Below, piece after piece: positions 24,892 through 33,173 of a stretch of 64,000 nucleotides of DNA. Every line of letters begins with the position of its first letter. The stretch's first letter is position 1. Location: the NCBI RefSeq assembly GCF_017329565.1, contig NZ_JAFMTT010000015.1; one strand, 5' to 3'. The notes below the pieces were generated by a model that saw only the letters and a list, made by a program, of their open reading frames with translations, was not told the DNA's origin and made no database searches. The position numbers and the translations under genes were made by a program. This DNA comes from Alicyclobacillus mali. Lineage in GTDB: Bacteria > Bacillota > Bacilli > Alicyclobacillales > Alicyclobacillaceae.

Positions 24892-25665
24892 TCAGCCGGA
24901 TCGCAGGGTGAGGAGAATGGCGCGGTTGGCGACCTCGTTCTTCCGGACTTGCCGAAGGGACTGGGCGCTCACCGCGCCAACGGGGGAGACGGGCCATTCG
25001 CCGCAGAGATCGACGCCCAGGATGCGTCGGCGGCGCCGGAGGGCGACGAGGGCGTACAGAAGCATCCGCAGGCGCATGGTGCCTCCGTCCCAGTCGGTGG
25101 CCGCGTCGGCCGGATGGAGCACGTCTTTGTCGATGCTCACGTACACCGGATGACTCCCGGCGGCATCGAGCACGCGTTGCGCGAGCCTCCGCGGCGCCGG
25201 AAGCGACGAGATCTCCGTTTCATCGATAAGCGTGACATCCGGGTGTCGGCGGCCGAGATGGCGCAATTCGCCAGCGTCGCGCGCGCCCACGATGACCACA
25301 CGGCGGAGCTTCGGCACGCGAAAGAGCGCGCGCCTCACCCAGTTTCCACAGGACAGGAGGGGCGGTTCTTCGGCGCAGTCGGTGTGATGGTCGAACAAGA
25401 CCAGCGAAAACGGCTCCTGGCATTCGCGGAGAAGGAAGTAGGTGACGTAGTGGTAGGTGCCGCTCCCAATCAGCGTTACGCCGTGGAACGCTCGGCGGGC
25501 GAGGCGCTGCTCGATGGCGCGCGCCGCAAACGGATCGCACATGCCGTGCGTTCCCGGGATATCGTCCAGCCGCACGACCTCGTGCTCGGGCGGGAATGGG
25601 AGCGACTGAATCGCCAGGCTTTCGTCCAGGTGCAGCACGGTGACTCCGGGTCTTCGTGTCAACAA
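24892..25665 (-). CDS. Arginase-fold (ureohydrolase superfamily) protein of unknown substrate
   Basis: The 257-residue protein keeps all expected ligands of a binuclear manganese site: His72 (SGTYHY, in place of GGDH), Asp92/His94/Asp96 (DHHTD, in place of DAHxD) and Asp179/Asp181 (SIDKD). It is shorter than true arginases and lacks their usual substrate-loop sequences, so arginase, agmatinase or formiminoglutamase activity cannot be assumed. The start is TTG 25665, nine bases after GAGGAG. It is divergent from rnpB and convergent with yqfO, with no partner gene to suggest a pathway. Confidence 0.8.
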   Translation of the reverse strand: MLTRRPGVTVLHLDESLAIQSLPFPPEHEVVRLDDIPGTHGMCDPFAARAIEQRLARRAFHGVTLIGSGTYHYVTYFLLRECQEPFSLVLFDHHTDCAEEPPLLSCGNWVRRALFRVPKLRRVVIVGARDAGELRHLGRRHPDVTLIDETEISSLPAPRRLAQRVLDAAGSHPVYVSIDKDVLHPADAATDWDGGTMRLRMLLYALVALRRRRRILGVDLCGEWPVSPVGAVSAQSLRQVRKNEVANRAILLTLRSG

Positions 25666-25802
25666 GATGATCCACTCCTCTCAAGCACGTGTTGCCTTGA
25701 AATCGTGTCTCATCTGAAGCGCACATGTTGGACTTACCCTTACCATAACAAAAGATGGGCGGGTATGCATCCAGCGGCGGGCGAGATCGCCGGAATCCGC
25801 CA

Positions 25803-25831
25803 TTGCATGTGAGGCGAAATCCGAGTATACT
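25803..25831 (+). promoter_or_regulatory. Sigma-A promoter of rnpB
   Basis: TTGCAT (25803-25808), 17 bases, TATACT (25826-25831). The predicted transcription start, 7-13 bases downstream, coincides with the 5' strand of the RNase P RNA P1 helix. Confidence 0.85.
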
Positions 25832-25843
25832 CTGCATGCTGAT

Positions 25844-26247
25844 GCGAAGAAGTAAGCCGGGCAATCGCCGGTGCGAGCCGCGAGGCTGCACGGGAGGAAA
25901 GTCCGAGCTCCACAGGGCAGGGTGCCGGATAACGTCCGGCGAGAGCGATCTCAGGGAAAGTGCCACAGAAATGCAGACCGCCGATGGCTCGTTTGAGCTC
26001 AGGCAAGGGTGCAACGGTGCGGTAAGAGCGCACCAGCAGCCCGGAGACGGGCTGGCTAGGTAAACCCCACCCGGAGCAAGACCAAGTAGGGGCGCTGATG
26101 CGGTGGCCCGCCGCGCGCCCGGGTTGGTCGCTGGAGCCGGCTGGCAACGGTCGGCCTAGATAGATGATTGCCACTCCACACGTGCGAGGCGTCACGCCGC
26201 TTGCAGCACAGGAGGACAGAACTCGGCTTACAGGCTTGCTTCTTCGC
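25844..26247 (+). ncRNA. rnpB: RNase P RNA, class A
   Basis: This is the catalytic RNA of ribonuclease P, which matures tRNA 5' ends. Universally conserved blocks are present: GAGGAAAGTCC (25894-25904), CACAGAAA (25964-25971), a P11-P12 region with GGTGCGGTAAGAGCGCACC (26016-26034), GGTAAACCCCACCCGGAGCA, CCTAGATAGATGATTGCC and the terminal CGGCTTAC. The P1 helix pairs GCGAAGAAGTAAGC (25844-25857) with GCTTGCTTCTTCGC (26234-26247), with one G-U pair. The layout matches the ancestral class A form rather than the class B form of B. subtilis. A promoter and a terminator flank it. Confidence 0.97.
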
Positions 26248-26268
26248 GTACATATCGTCGCGGAGCGG

Positions 26269-26295
26269 ACATCACCCACATTGGGTGATGTTTTC
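26269..26295 (+). terminator. Rho-independent terminator of rnpB
   Basis: CATCACCC (26270-26277) pairs with GGGTGATG (26283-26290) across a five-base loop and is followed by TTTTC. Confidence 0.9.
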
Positions 26296-26343
26296 GTATG
26301 ATCATCGCGCTAAGGCGCGAAAACGGGCGCACAGGAGGCACGC

Positions 26344-27204
26344 ATGGCAACGGAATGGGTGATTTCTCGCCTGGGAGAGGCGGATCGCGCCGCATGGGCC
26401 AATGTGGTGGAGTCGGTGGGGTGGCGGTTTGTCCCCGCCGAGATCGACCTGTTGTTTGCCACCGGCGAGGCGTGGGGCGCGTACTTGGATGGTCAACTCG
26501 CGGGCGTCGCAAGCGTGTACCGGCATGGCCAGAGCCTCGCATGGCTCGGGAACGTCGCCGTTGTGCCGGATGTTCAGCGCAGAGGCCTCGGCGGCAAACT
26601 GATCGATCACGCCCTGCGCCAGCTTGACCTAGGGGCGGGTCCCGTACCCGTCGGCCTGGTGGCTCGAAAGGAACTCGCGCCGCTCTACGCTCGGTTCGGG
26701 TTCCGCGCGGTTGGAGAGGTGGTGCGGCTTCGGGCGGATCGCGTGCTTGCGCCGCATCTTCCGCAGGAGCCGATGGCGGCAGACGCTTCGGACGACGCGT
26801 GGCTCGAGGACGCGTACAGATTGGATGGGGCCGCCTTCGGCGCCGACCGCTCGCAACTGCTTCCGCGCGTGGTTCGCGCGGCGGACAAGGTCATCGCGGT
26901 TCGAGACGAGGCCAACAAGGTCCAGGGCATCGGCTTGGCGCTCTCATCTGCAACCGGGATGCGCCTGGGGCCGATTGTTGCGCAGAACGACATCATGGCG
27001 CTCCACCTCATGCACCTGCTGGCGGAAGACGTGGACGGTTCGATTGCGATGGATGTGCCGGCCGAACGTTCTTCCTTTCTGCATCGCCTTCGCAAGCTCG
27101 GCTTTGAGGGACAGGCATCCTCGGTGATGATGTTGCGCGGCGCGCCCGCGCTTCCCGGCCAGCGGCAACACCTCTACGCACTTCTGCGGCCTGCGTTCGG
27201 ATGA
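26344..27204 (+). CDS. GNAT family N-acetyltransferase (YitH-like)
   Basis: The 286-residue protein has an N-terminal GNAT domain with the acetyl-CoA loop VAVVPDVQRRGLGGKLIDHAL (about residues 70-90) and a helix ending LYARFGFRAVGE, and a C-terminal domain of the acetyltransferase type seen in YitH/HolE4-like proteins (LGPIVAQNDIMALHLMHLL). The acceptor substrate is unknown. The ATG at 26344 follows CAGGAGGCACGC. It stands alone after the rnpB terminator. Confidence 0.88.
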   Translation: MATEWVISRLGEADRAAWANVVESVGWRFVPAEIDLLFATGEAWGAYLDGQLAGVASVYRHGQSLAWLGNVAVVPDVQRRGLGGKLIDHALRQLDLGAGPVPVGLVARKELAPLYARFGFRAVGEVVRLRADRVLAPHLPQEPMAADASDDAWLEDAYRLDGAAFGADRSQLLPRVVRAADKVIAVRDEANKVQGIGLALSSATGMRLGPIVAQNDIMALHLMHLLAEDVDGSIAMDVPAERSSFLHRLRKLGFEGQASSVMMLRGAPALPGQRQHLYALLRPAFG

Positions 27205-27331
27205 GCGCGGGCCGCTTTCTTTGCTGGCAGGAATTCTCGACGACGCGCCGAATACCATGCATTCTATAGTCACTTGTCGTCTGGTTTATCGTTCGATTCC
27301 GAAAAATACGCCATAGGAAGGAGGGATCGCA

Positions 27332-27523
27332 TTGTCCATCCGTGCGCTCGCGCTCATCCCTGTGCTCTGTATTTTCGTCGGCGTGGTGTTCGCAAACCGA
27401 ACCTATCCCATTGTGCTCGGTATGCCGTTCCTGTTTTTCTACATGGTGGTGTGCATTGTCTTCACGTCCCTGGTCATGGCCATCGTGTACGCGTGCGATC
27501 CGGCCAATCGAAAGGAGGAGTGA
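27332..27523 (+). CDS. DUF3311 small membrane protein
   Basis: The 63-residue protein has two membrane helices (ALALIPVLCIFVGVVF and FLFFYMVVCIVFTSLVMAIVY) and the NRTYPIVLGMPFLFFY motif of DUF3311. Such proteins are almost always encoded immediately before a sodium:solute symporter, as here (3 bases apart), and probably act as an accessory subunit. The TTG start at 27332 follows GGAAGGAGGG. Confidence 0.88.
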   Translation: MSIRALALIPVLCIFVGVVFANRTYPIVLGMPFLFFYMVVCIVFTSLVMAIVYACDPANRKEE

Positions 27524-27526
27524 GCG

Positions 27527-28996
27527 TTGAGTGCACCTCTTGTCATCATCGCGGTGGCCATCGCTGTCGCATTTGTCCTCGCGCTGTGGTCGCGAGCGCA
27601 CAAGCGGATGGATCTCGAGCAGTGGGCGGTGGCCGGGCGCGGTTTTGGAGCTCTTTTCGTCTTTCTCCTCTTGGCGGGGGAAATCTACACGACGTTCACC
27701 TTTCTCGGTGGAAGTGGGTGGGCGTACGGCACGGGTGGGCCCGCAGCGTACATTTTGGCGTATGGGGCCGTGGCGTACGTTCTCTCGTATTTCCTGCTAC
27801 CGCCCATTTGGCGCTACGCCAAAGCGCGCAATCTTCTGTCTCAACCCGATTTCTTCACGGCCCAATTTGACAGCAGGCTCCTCGGCGCGTTGGTCGCCAT
27901 CGTCGGCGTGATTGCGCTGGTGCCGTATCTGCAATCGCAGATGACCGGACTTGGTTTGATTGTGCAAATGGCATCCTACGGCCGCTTGCCGGAGGCGTGG
28001 GCCATTGCGATCGCCATGCTGGTGCTCGCGCTGTATGTGACGCTGAGTGGGGTGCACGGCACCGCCTGGACGGCGGTGTTGAAAGATCTCGCCATTCTCG
28101 CGGTCGTCGTGGCTGTGGGCATCCTGTTGCCGGCCCGCGTCGGCGGTCTTCACGCCATGTTCACATCCATTGCCCACCTCCGGCCCGGCTTTTTACAATT
28201 GGGTGCCAAAGGGATGGGCGTCCCGTGGTTCATCTCGACAGTGGCCCTCACGGGCCTCGGTTTTTACATGTGGCCGCACGCCTTTGGAGCCGTGTACACA
28301 GCTAAGAACGAGCGCGTGTTTCGGCGCAACGCGACGTTTCTCCCGCTCTACCAACTTATCCTGCTGTTCGTCTTCTTTGCGGGATTCGCGGCCATCCTGA
28401 TTGTTCCTGGTCTCAAGAACAGCAATCTTGCCCTGCTCGCGGCCGTGGAGCACGTGTTTCCGGCGTGGGCTGTGGGTGTGATTGGCGGCGCGGGTGTGTT
28501 GACGGCCATGGTGCCGGGATCGCTCATGCTGATGACTGCCGGCACGCTCGTGGCCGAGAATCTGTATCGCCCATTGCGGCCAAATGCTGGTGCGGGGGAG
28601 GTCCAGACCGTGGCCCGCGTGGTGGTTTGGCTGGTGGCCGCCGTCACATTTCTCTTTTCGATTCACTCGAACGCGGCCATTGTGGCGCTACTTCTCATGG
28701 GATACAACTTCGTGACGCAGTTCTTCCCATCGGTCTTCCTGTGTGTGTGGCGGCGCGCCTGGGTCACCTTGCCGGGTGCCGCCTGCGGAATTCTCGTAGG
28801 TGTCCTGTTGGTGGCGTATTTTGCGCTCACGGATCACACCATCGTCGCCGGGCTGAACAGCGGGTTCATCGCACTGGCGGCCAACTTTGTCGTCACGCTG
28901 CTCGTGTCGGCGGCAACCCGTTCTTGGGACATGCGCCGCACGGCGCTGCGGGCCGCCGACATTCCGGTTCATCGGGCGGGCGAATATGATGCCTGA
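27527..28996 (+). CDS. Sodium:solute symporter family (SSS) transporter
   Basis: The 489-residue membrane protein has about 13 hydrophobic helices and SSS-family features, including GRGFGALFVFLLLAGEIYTTFTFLGGSGW near residue 40 and the QPDFFTAQFDSRLLG helix. With its DUF3311 partner it resembles the YhjB/YhjC pair and monocarboxylate-type SSS carriers; the substrate cannot be read from sequence. The TTG start follows AAAGGAGGAG at the end of the DUF3311 gene, indicating translational coupling. Confidence 0.9.
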   Translation: MSAPLVIIAVAIAVAFVLALWSRAHKRMDLEQWAVAGRGFGALFVFLLLAGEIYTTFTFLGGSGWAYGTGGPAAYILAYGAVAYVLSYFLLPPIWRYAKARNLLSQPDFFTAQFDSRLLGALVAIVGVIALVPYLQSQMTGLGLIVQMASYGRLPEAWAIAIAMLVLALYVTLSGVHGTAWTAVLKDLAILAVVVAVGILLPARVGGLHAMFTSIAHLRPGFLQLGAKGMGVPWFISTVALTGLGFYMWPHAFGAVYTAKNERVFRRNATFLPLYQLILLFVFFAGFAAILIVPGLKNSNLALLAAVEHVFPAWAVGVIGGAGVLTAMVPGSLMLMTAGTLVAENLYRPLRPNAGAGEVQTVARVVVWLVAAVTFLFSIHSNAAIVALLLMGYNFVTQFFPSVFLCVWRRAWVTLPGAACGILVGVLLVAYFALTDHTIVAGLNSGFIALAANFVVTLLVSAATRSWDMRRTALRAADIPVHRAGEYDA

Positions 28997-29032
28997 CACA
29001 ACCCGCGCTGGGGCGGGCTCGGGGCGAGGGCT

Positions 29033-29479
29033 TCAGGCCCTGACCCCGAGCCCATAGTGGTACACCATGGTGCCGCCGAGGTGGCCCGCCATGGTGACGA
29101 ACACGCAGGCAATGACGGCACAGACGACCGCGAGCCAGGAGACGCGGCTGCGCCGGGTTCCCCATGCGAGTTGGAGGGCGGTGGCAATCACCTGGAAGGC
29201 GCCTGTAAACAGGCCGTATTCCTTGTGCGTGTGCAGCAGTGGTGCGACCGGTGCGGGAATCCTGGCGAGGTAGGACTCGCTGACGACACCCGCGACGGCG
29301 GCCGATGCGGTGGCGAGGATGCCGAGCAGGAGAAGATACAGAAACGCCCGAGACCAAAACGACGTCTGGCGCACTCCGCCCACGAGCCCTGCGGCACCGG
29401 CGAGATACGCGATGGCGATGGTGAAGTGCACCACCATCGGGTGGATCGTGCTTGGTAAGAGATGTTCGAGCCCAGACAA
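29033..29479 (-). CDS. DUF2231 four-helix membrane protein
   Basis: The 148-residue protein has four hydrophobic helices and begins with the DUF2231 motif TIHPMVVHFTIAIAY, whose His residues suggest heme or metal binding. Other His are in LLHTHKEYG and MAGHLGGTMVYHYG. No function is established for the family beyond association with redox or heme proteins. It is convergent with the SSS gene and divergent from the two-component genes downstream, so it is likely a monocistronic unit. Confidence 0.8.
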   Translation of the reverse strand: MSGLEHLLPSTIHPMVVHFTIAIAYLAGAAGLVGGVRQTSFWSRAFLYLLLLGILATASAAVAGVVSESYLARIPAPVAPLLHTHKEYGLFTGAFQVIATALQLAWGTRRSRVSWLAVVCAVIACVFVTMAGHLGGTMVYHYGLGVRA

Positions 29480-29539
29480 GCCATGCCCCTCCGTTTCTAG
29501 TCCAAGTCATCATTTTGTTGAAGAGACCTCAAAACCGGA

Positions 29540-29559
29540 TTGGAACGGCACGCTTCCAA
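29540..29559. promoter_or_regulatory. Palindrome upstream of the response regulator, possible operator
   Basis: TTGGAA (29540-29545) and TTCCAA (29554-29559) form a perfect six-base inverted repeat with an eight-base spacer, in the divergent intergenic region between the DUF2231 gene and the OmpR-type regulator. OmpR-family proteins more often bind direct repeats, so the binder is open. Confidence 0.35.
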
Positions 29560-29656
29560 GCCGATTTCAAGCTTGACCGCGTATTTTCTTGTGGGACCTT
29601 TCGCCGACTCGGTGTCGGGTGTCCGATTCAAGCAACAGCAGCGTTTGGAGGGCGTT

Positions 29657-30331
29657 ATGCGCATCCTTCTCGTGGAAGACGATCAGGGTTTGTCGGACGC
29701 ACTCGCCGAGGTCTTGCGCGAGGAGTCGTTTCAGGTGGATGTGGCGTATGACGGCGAGGATGGGCTCTATCTCGCAGAGACTGCGGTGTATGACGCGCTC
29801 GTCGTCGACGTCATGCTGCCCGGCCTGTCGGGCTACGATCTCGTCCGAGCCCTGCGGGACAAGCGCGTCCACGTGCCGGTTCTGTTTCTCACGGCATTGG
29901 GCGATGTCGACCACCGCGTTCAAGGACTCAACGCGGGTGGAGACGATTACTTGCCAAAACCGTTCGCCACTGAGGAGTTTTTGGCCAGGCTGCGGGCTTT
30001 ATTGCGCCGCAATCGAGAGTTGGGCACGGACATGACGCTTCGATCCGGCCCTCTCGTCTTGGATCCGCTGGCCCGCCGCGTGATGTTTGAGGACGAGCCC
30101 GTCAAGTTGAGCGACAAGGAATTCGATTTGCTCGAATACCTGCTCAGCCACCGCGGACAGATTCTCCTGCGCGAGCGCATCTTCCACCGCGTCTGGGGAA
30201 TTGATTCGGATGTCATGGATACGACGGTGGATCTGTACGTCCATTACCTGCGAAAGAAGTTGCATCCTTTCGGGTACGACGCCGCCATACGCACGGTCCG
30301 CAACGTCGGCTACATGTGGAGTGACCCGTGA
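29657..30331 (+). CDS. OmpR/PhoB-family response regulator
   Basis: The 224-residue protein has a receiver domain with acidic pair Asp8-Asp9, phospho-acceptor Asp51 (ALVVDVMLPG), Thr79 and Lys101, then a winged-helix DNA-binding domain with VKLSDKEFDLLEYLLSHRGQ and the C-terminal DTTVDLYVHYLRKKL recognition helix. ATG 29657 follows TTGGAGGGCGT; the frame extends upstream without a better site. Its stop abuts the kinase start, so both form a two-component operon. The signal is unknown. Confidence 0.93.
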   Translation: MRILLVEDDQGLSDALAEVLREESFQVDVAYDGEDGLYLAETAVYDALVVDVMLPGLSGYDLVRALRDKRVHVPVLFLTALGDVDHRVQGLNAGGDDYLPKPFATEEFLARLRALLRRNRELGTDMTLRSGPLVLDPLARRVMFEDEPVKLSDKEFDLLEYLLSHRGQILLRERIFHRVWGIDSDVMDTTVDLYVHYLRKKLHPFGYDAAIRTVRNVGYMWSDP

Positions 30332-31723
30332 GTGTTTCGGAAAACTGCGCTTCGCCTTGTGCTCCTGTACACCGCCGTATTTGCCGGCATTCTCCTACTG
30401 TTCAGCGCAGTCGTCTATGCGTTTACCGACCATCGCGTCCGCGCGGACGAGATCGCCACGATGAGCGCTGCCGCCGCCAATCTGCGCGCGTGCCGGGATG
30501 ATCAGATTCTCCCGGGCGATGCCGACGGCGATGCGGCTGCGCCTCTCGCGCGAGGTCATGCCATTCCCCCCGGACCTGACGCGGACCGATGGCTGGCGGA
30601 GGTGAACGAGACGCGCGAACAACATCTGGTGTATGTGCTGCTCGACGGCACAAGGGTGGTATCGCAATCGCCAACGGGCAGCTTCACGTCGTCTGAAGTG
30701 GCGCTCGTCGCGACGTACGGATTCGGCGCGCGTCCACGCGAGGCGAGCTTCGGGGGCGTGCCTTTCTTGGGGATGAAAGTGGTCCCGCCAAGGCCGGTGC
30801 GAGTCGGCGCGCAGTCGGCCAACGCCGTGATGATCCTGTACAACCGTGCCCAGGATGTCGCCTTTCTGCGCGAGCTGCTGACCATTTTGAGCGCCTCCGC
30901 CGGCTTGTTTTCCGTTGTCTCCGCAGGCGCCGGGTTTGCCCTTGCCTCCCGCGCGCTTCGCCCCATCCGCAGGAGCTTCGAAGAACAGCGGCGATTCGTC
31001 GCCAACGCGTCCCATGAACTGCGGACGCCGCTCGCGGTCATGCGGCTGCAGATCGATCGCATGTTTCGCCATCCGGGGGAGACCATCATGGATGTGAGCG
31101 AGATCGTCGCGTCGCTGGATCGCGAGACGAGCCGTCTTCAGAGGCTGGTGAACGATCTGCTCGCGCTCGCCAAGGCTGACGAGGGCGAGGCGGTCATTCG
31201 TCCGAAGCCGGTCGATCTCGCCGCCGTCGCCCGGGAGGCCGCGCAGCGGTTCGCGCCGCTCGCCGAAGAGAAAGGCATCGAACTTCGCGTCTCTGCCGCT
31301 GAGGCCATGGTGGAGGCGGATGCTGACCGGCTTCAGGAGCTCGTAGGCATCTTGCTCGACAATGCCATCGCCTTCACGCCCCGAGGCGGCTGGGTGGAGG
31401 TTCGCGCGCATCTCTCGGGCAGCGGCGCCATCCTCGCCGTGTGCGACACGGGCCGAGGCATCCCCCAGGAGCACCTGCCGCACGTGTTTGACCGCTTTTA
31501 CCAGGCCGATCCGTCTCGGGCCACGCGCGGGGCAGGCCTTGGCCTCTCGATTGCCAAGTGGATCGCCGAGGCCCACGGAGGACAGATCCGCATTGCGAGC
31601 CCCGGACCGCACGGCGCGGGGACCGAAGTCGAGGTGCGCCTGCCTCTGAGGCCACCGGCGGAGCGCCGCAGTGGCCGTTTTGCCCGCCTGCGCTCCATGT
31701 GCTATAAAAAGAATAGCTCTTAA
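30332..31723 (+). CDS. Two-component sensor histidine kinase
   Basis: The 463-residue membrane kinase has one N-terminal helix (LVLLYTAVFAGILLLFSAVVYAF), an extracytoplasmic sensor region of about 150 residues without recognised domain, a second helix (about 180-205), a short linker, HisKA with the phospho-accepting His in NASHELRTPLAV, and HATPase_c with DNAIAFTPRGG, DTGRGIPQEH and GAGLGLSIAKW. The GTG start directly follows the stop of the cognate regulator. The last ~20 residues are basic. Confidence 0.93.
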   Translation: MFRKTALRLVLLYTAVFAGILLLFSAVVYAFTDHRVRADEIATMSAAAANLRACRDDQILPGDADGDAAAPLARGHAIPPGPDADRWLAEVNETREQHLVYVLLDGTRVVSQSPTGSFTSSEVALVATYGFGARPREASFGGVPFLGMKVVPPRPVRVGAQSANAVMILYNRAQDVAFLRELLTILSASAGLFSVVSAGAGFALASRALRPIRRSFEEQRRFVANASHELRTPLAVMRLQIDRMFRHPGETIMDVSEIVASLDRETSRLQRLVNDLLALAKADEGEAVIRPKPVDLAAVAREAAQRFAPLAEEKGIELRVSAAEAMVEADADRLQELVGILLDNAIAFTPRGGWVEVRAHLSGSGAILAVCDTGRGIPQEHLPHVFDRFYQADPSRATRGAGLGLSIAKWIAEAHGGQIRIASPGPHGAGTEVEVRLPLRPPAERRSGRFARLRSMCYKKNSS

Positions 31724-31785
31724 CCAAGAAAAAGCGGTTGGCCCACGCAGGTCCTCCGCACGCTGCCGAAGGGAGCGCAGGCCGC

Positions 31786-32808
31786 ATGGCTCACCTGTTT
31801 ACACCGTACGCCATCCACAACCTTGAATTGAAAAACCGCATTGTCATGGCGCCCATGTGCCAGTACTCCGTGACGGCAAAGGACGGCAAGCCGAACGACT
31901 GGCATTTCACGCACTACACGAGCCGAGCCGTGGGCGGCGTCGGGCTCATCATCGTCGAGATGACCGACGTGGAGCCGGACGGGCGCATCACCGACTACGA
32001 TCTCGGCCTCTGGTCGGATGATCACATTCCACCGTTTCAGCGCATCGTCGACGCGTGCCACGCGCACGGCGCCAAGATCGGCATTCAGATTGCGCATGCC
32101 GGCCGCAAGGCGGAAGATGCCGTCGTTCCGGTGGCGCCATCTCCGATTCGGTTTGACGGGCCGCAGTACAAAACGCCGCGCGAACTTTCGACTGACGAAG
32201 TGAAGCAGATGGTGGAGAAGTTTGCCGCCGCCGCGCGCAGGGCGGTGAAGGCTGGATTCGACGTGATCGAGCTTCACGGCGCGCATGGGTATCTGATTCA
32301 CCAGTTCCACTCACCGCTCACCAACCAGCGCAAGGACGCCTACGGCGAGGATCTGGCGTTGTTTGGCGTCGAGGTGATTCAGGCGGTGAAGGCCGAGCTG
32401 CCTTCGGGCATGCCGCTCTTCGTGCGCGTCTCGGCGATCGAGTACGCGGATGGCGGTTATGACGTCGATCACGCCATCGAGATTTGCAGGCGGTATCGAG
32501 ACGCGGGAGCGGACGTCATCCACGTGTCGACAGGTGGCGAGGGGCGCCCAGGCGCGCGGCGCCCTGGCAACTATCCGGGATTTCAGGTTCCGCCAGCACG
32601 CGAGATCAAGGGAGCGCTCCAGGTTCCTGTCATTGCGGTGGGGATGCTGGATCACCCCGCGCTCGCCGAGTCCGTCATTGCCAACGGCGATGCGGACCTG
32701 GTGGCCATCGCGCGAGGTCTCCTGCGCGATCCGTATTGGCCCTTTCACGCCGCTCTTGCCCTCGGGGAAAAGCCGGAGGTCCCGGTTCAGTACCAGCGCG
32801 CGTTTTAA
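31786..32808 (+). CDS. namA: NADPH dehydrogenase, old yellow enzyme (YqjM type)
   Basis: This FMN-dependent ene-reductase reduces activated C=C bonds using NADPH. The 340-residue sequence matches the thermophilic-like OYE class of YqjM: Cys25 in APMCQYS (flavin tuning), Tyr27, QIAHAGRKA, the substrate-binding His pair in ELHGAHGYLIHQF, and a C-terminal Arg in QYQRAF corresponding to the arginine finger contributed to the neighbouring subunit. The ATG at 31786 follows GAAGGGAGCGC. It is monocistronic, with a terminator behind it. Confidence 0.94.
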   Translation: MAHLFTPYAIHNLELKNRIVMAPMCQYSVTAKDGKPNDWHFTHYTSRAVGGVGLIIVEMTDVEPDGRITDYDLGLWSDDHIPPFQRIVDACHAHGAKIGIQIAHAGRKAEDAVVPVAPSPIRFDGPQYKTPRELSTDEVKQMVEKFAAAARRAVKAGFDVIELHGAHGYLIHQFHSPLTNQRKDAYGEDLALFGVEVIQAVKAELPSGMPLFVRVSAIEYADGGYDVDHAIEICRRYRDAGADVIHVSTGGEGRPGARRPGNYPGFQVPPAREIKGALQVPVIAVGMLDHPALAESVIANGDADLVAIARGLLRDPYWPFHAALALGEKPEVPVQYQRAF

Positions 32809-32831
32809 GCGAAAACCAGGCGTTCGCCTGC

Positions 32832-32890
32832 CAGGGGCCGCCCTCCATTCCGCGTGTTTCGCGGGGTGGCTGGCGAGCCCCTGCCTTTTT
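32832..32890 (+). terminator. Probable terminator after the old yellow enzyme gene
   Basis: CAGGGGC (32832-32838) pairs with GCCCCTG (32877-32883), followed by CCTTTTT. The long GC-rich loop can form additional internal pairs. Confidence 0.55.
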
Positions 32891-32941
32891 CTCCCGCGGT
32901 CAAACGGTGCCCGCCTGGCCGAGTGTGGGAATTGTTGTGGA

Positions 32942-32970
32942 TTGTTTTGAGGGTTGGAATTCGCTATGAT
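32942..32970 (+). promoter_or_regulatory. Promoter of the leader RNA upstream of the PAS kinase
   Basis: TTGTTT (32942-32947), 17 bases, TATGAT (32965-32970). The start would be near 32977, giving a 200-base untranslated stretch before the kinase start codon. Confidence 0.65.
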
Positions 32971-32976
32971 ACGCGT

Positions 32977-33150
32977 AGATGCGCCCAAGTGGGCGGCTCG
33001 ATTGGCGCGGTGATCGACAGCTTGGGTGAACGGCAACCAGAAGCACAACGAGATAGCACATACATAGCGGAAGACGCCGCCGCGACCTGTGAGAGCCAGA
33101 TGGAGCGGCGGATGGGTGTGGCCGACAGGGAAAGCCCGTTCGGCTTTTTT
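32977..33150 (+). ncRNA. Candidate structured leader or small RNA upstream of the PAS histidine kinase
   Basis: The 366-base gap between the old yellow enzyme and the kinase contains a promoter, about 174 transcribed bases and an intrinsic terminator just before the kinase start. The RNA can form a helix CCCAAG (32984-32989) with CTTGGG (33021-33026), enclosing TCGAT/ATCGA, and a second helix CCGCCGC/GCGGCGG (about 33077-33110). I do not recognise a known riboswitch, T-box or 6S signature. It could be an attenuator controlling the kinase or an independent small RNA. Confidence 0.5.
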
Positions 33151-33151
33151 C
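33130..33151 (+). terminator. Intrinsic terminator immediately before the PAS kinase gene
   Basis: GAAAGCC (33130-33136) pairs with GGCTTT (33142-33147) over a CGTTC loop, with a run of six T ending at 33150. Upstream GCCGA (33121-33125) can alternatively pair with TCGGC (33140-33144). Confidence 0.8.
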
Positions 33152-33173
33152 GCACTCAGGCAGCGGAGCTAAG

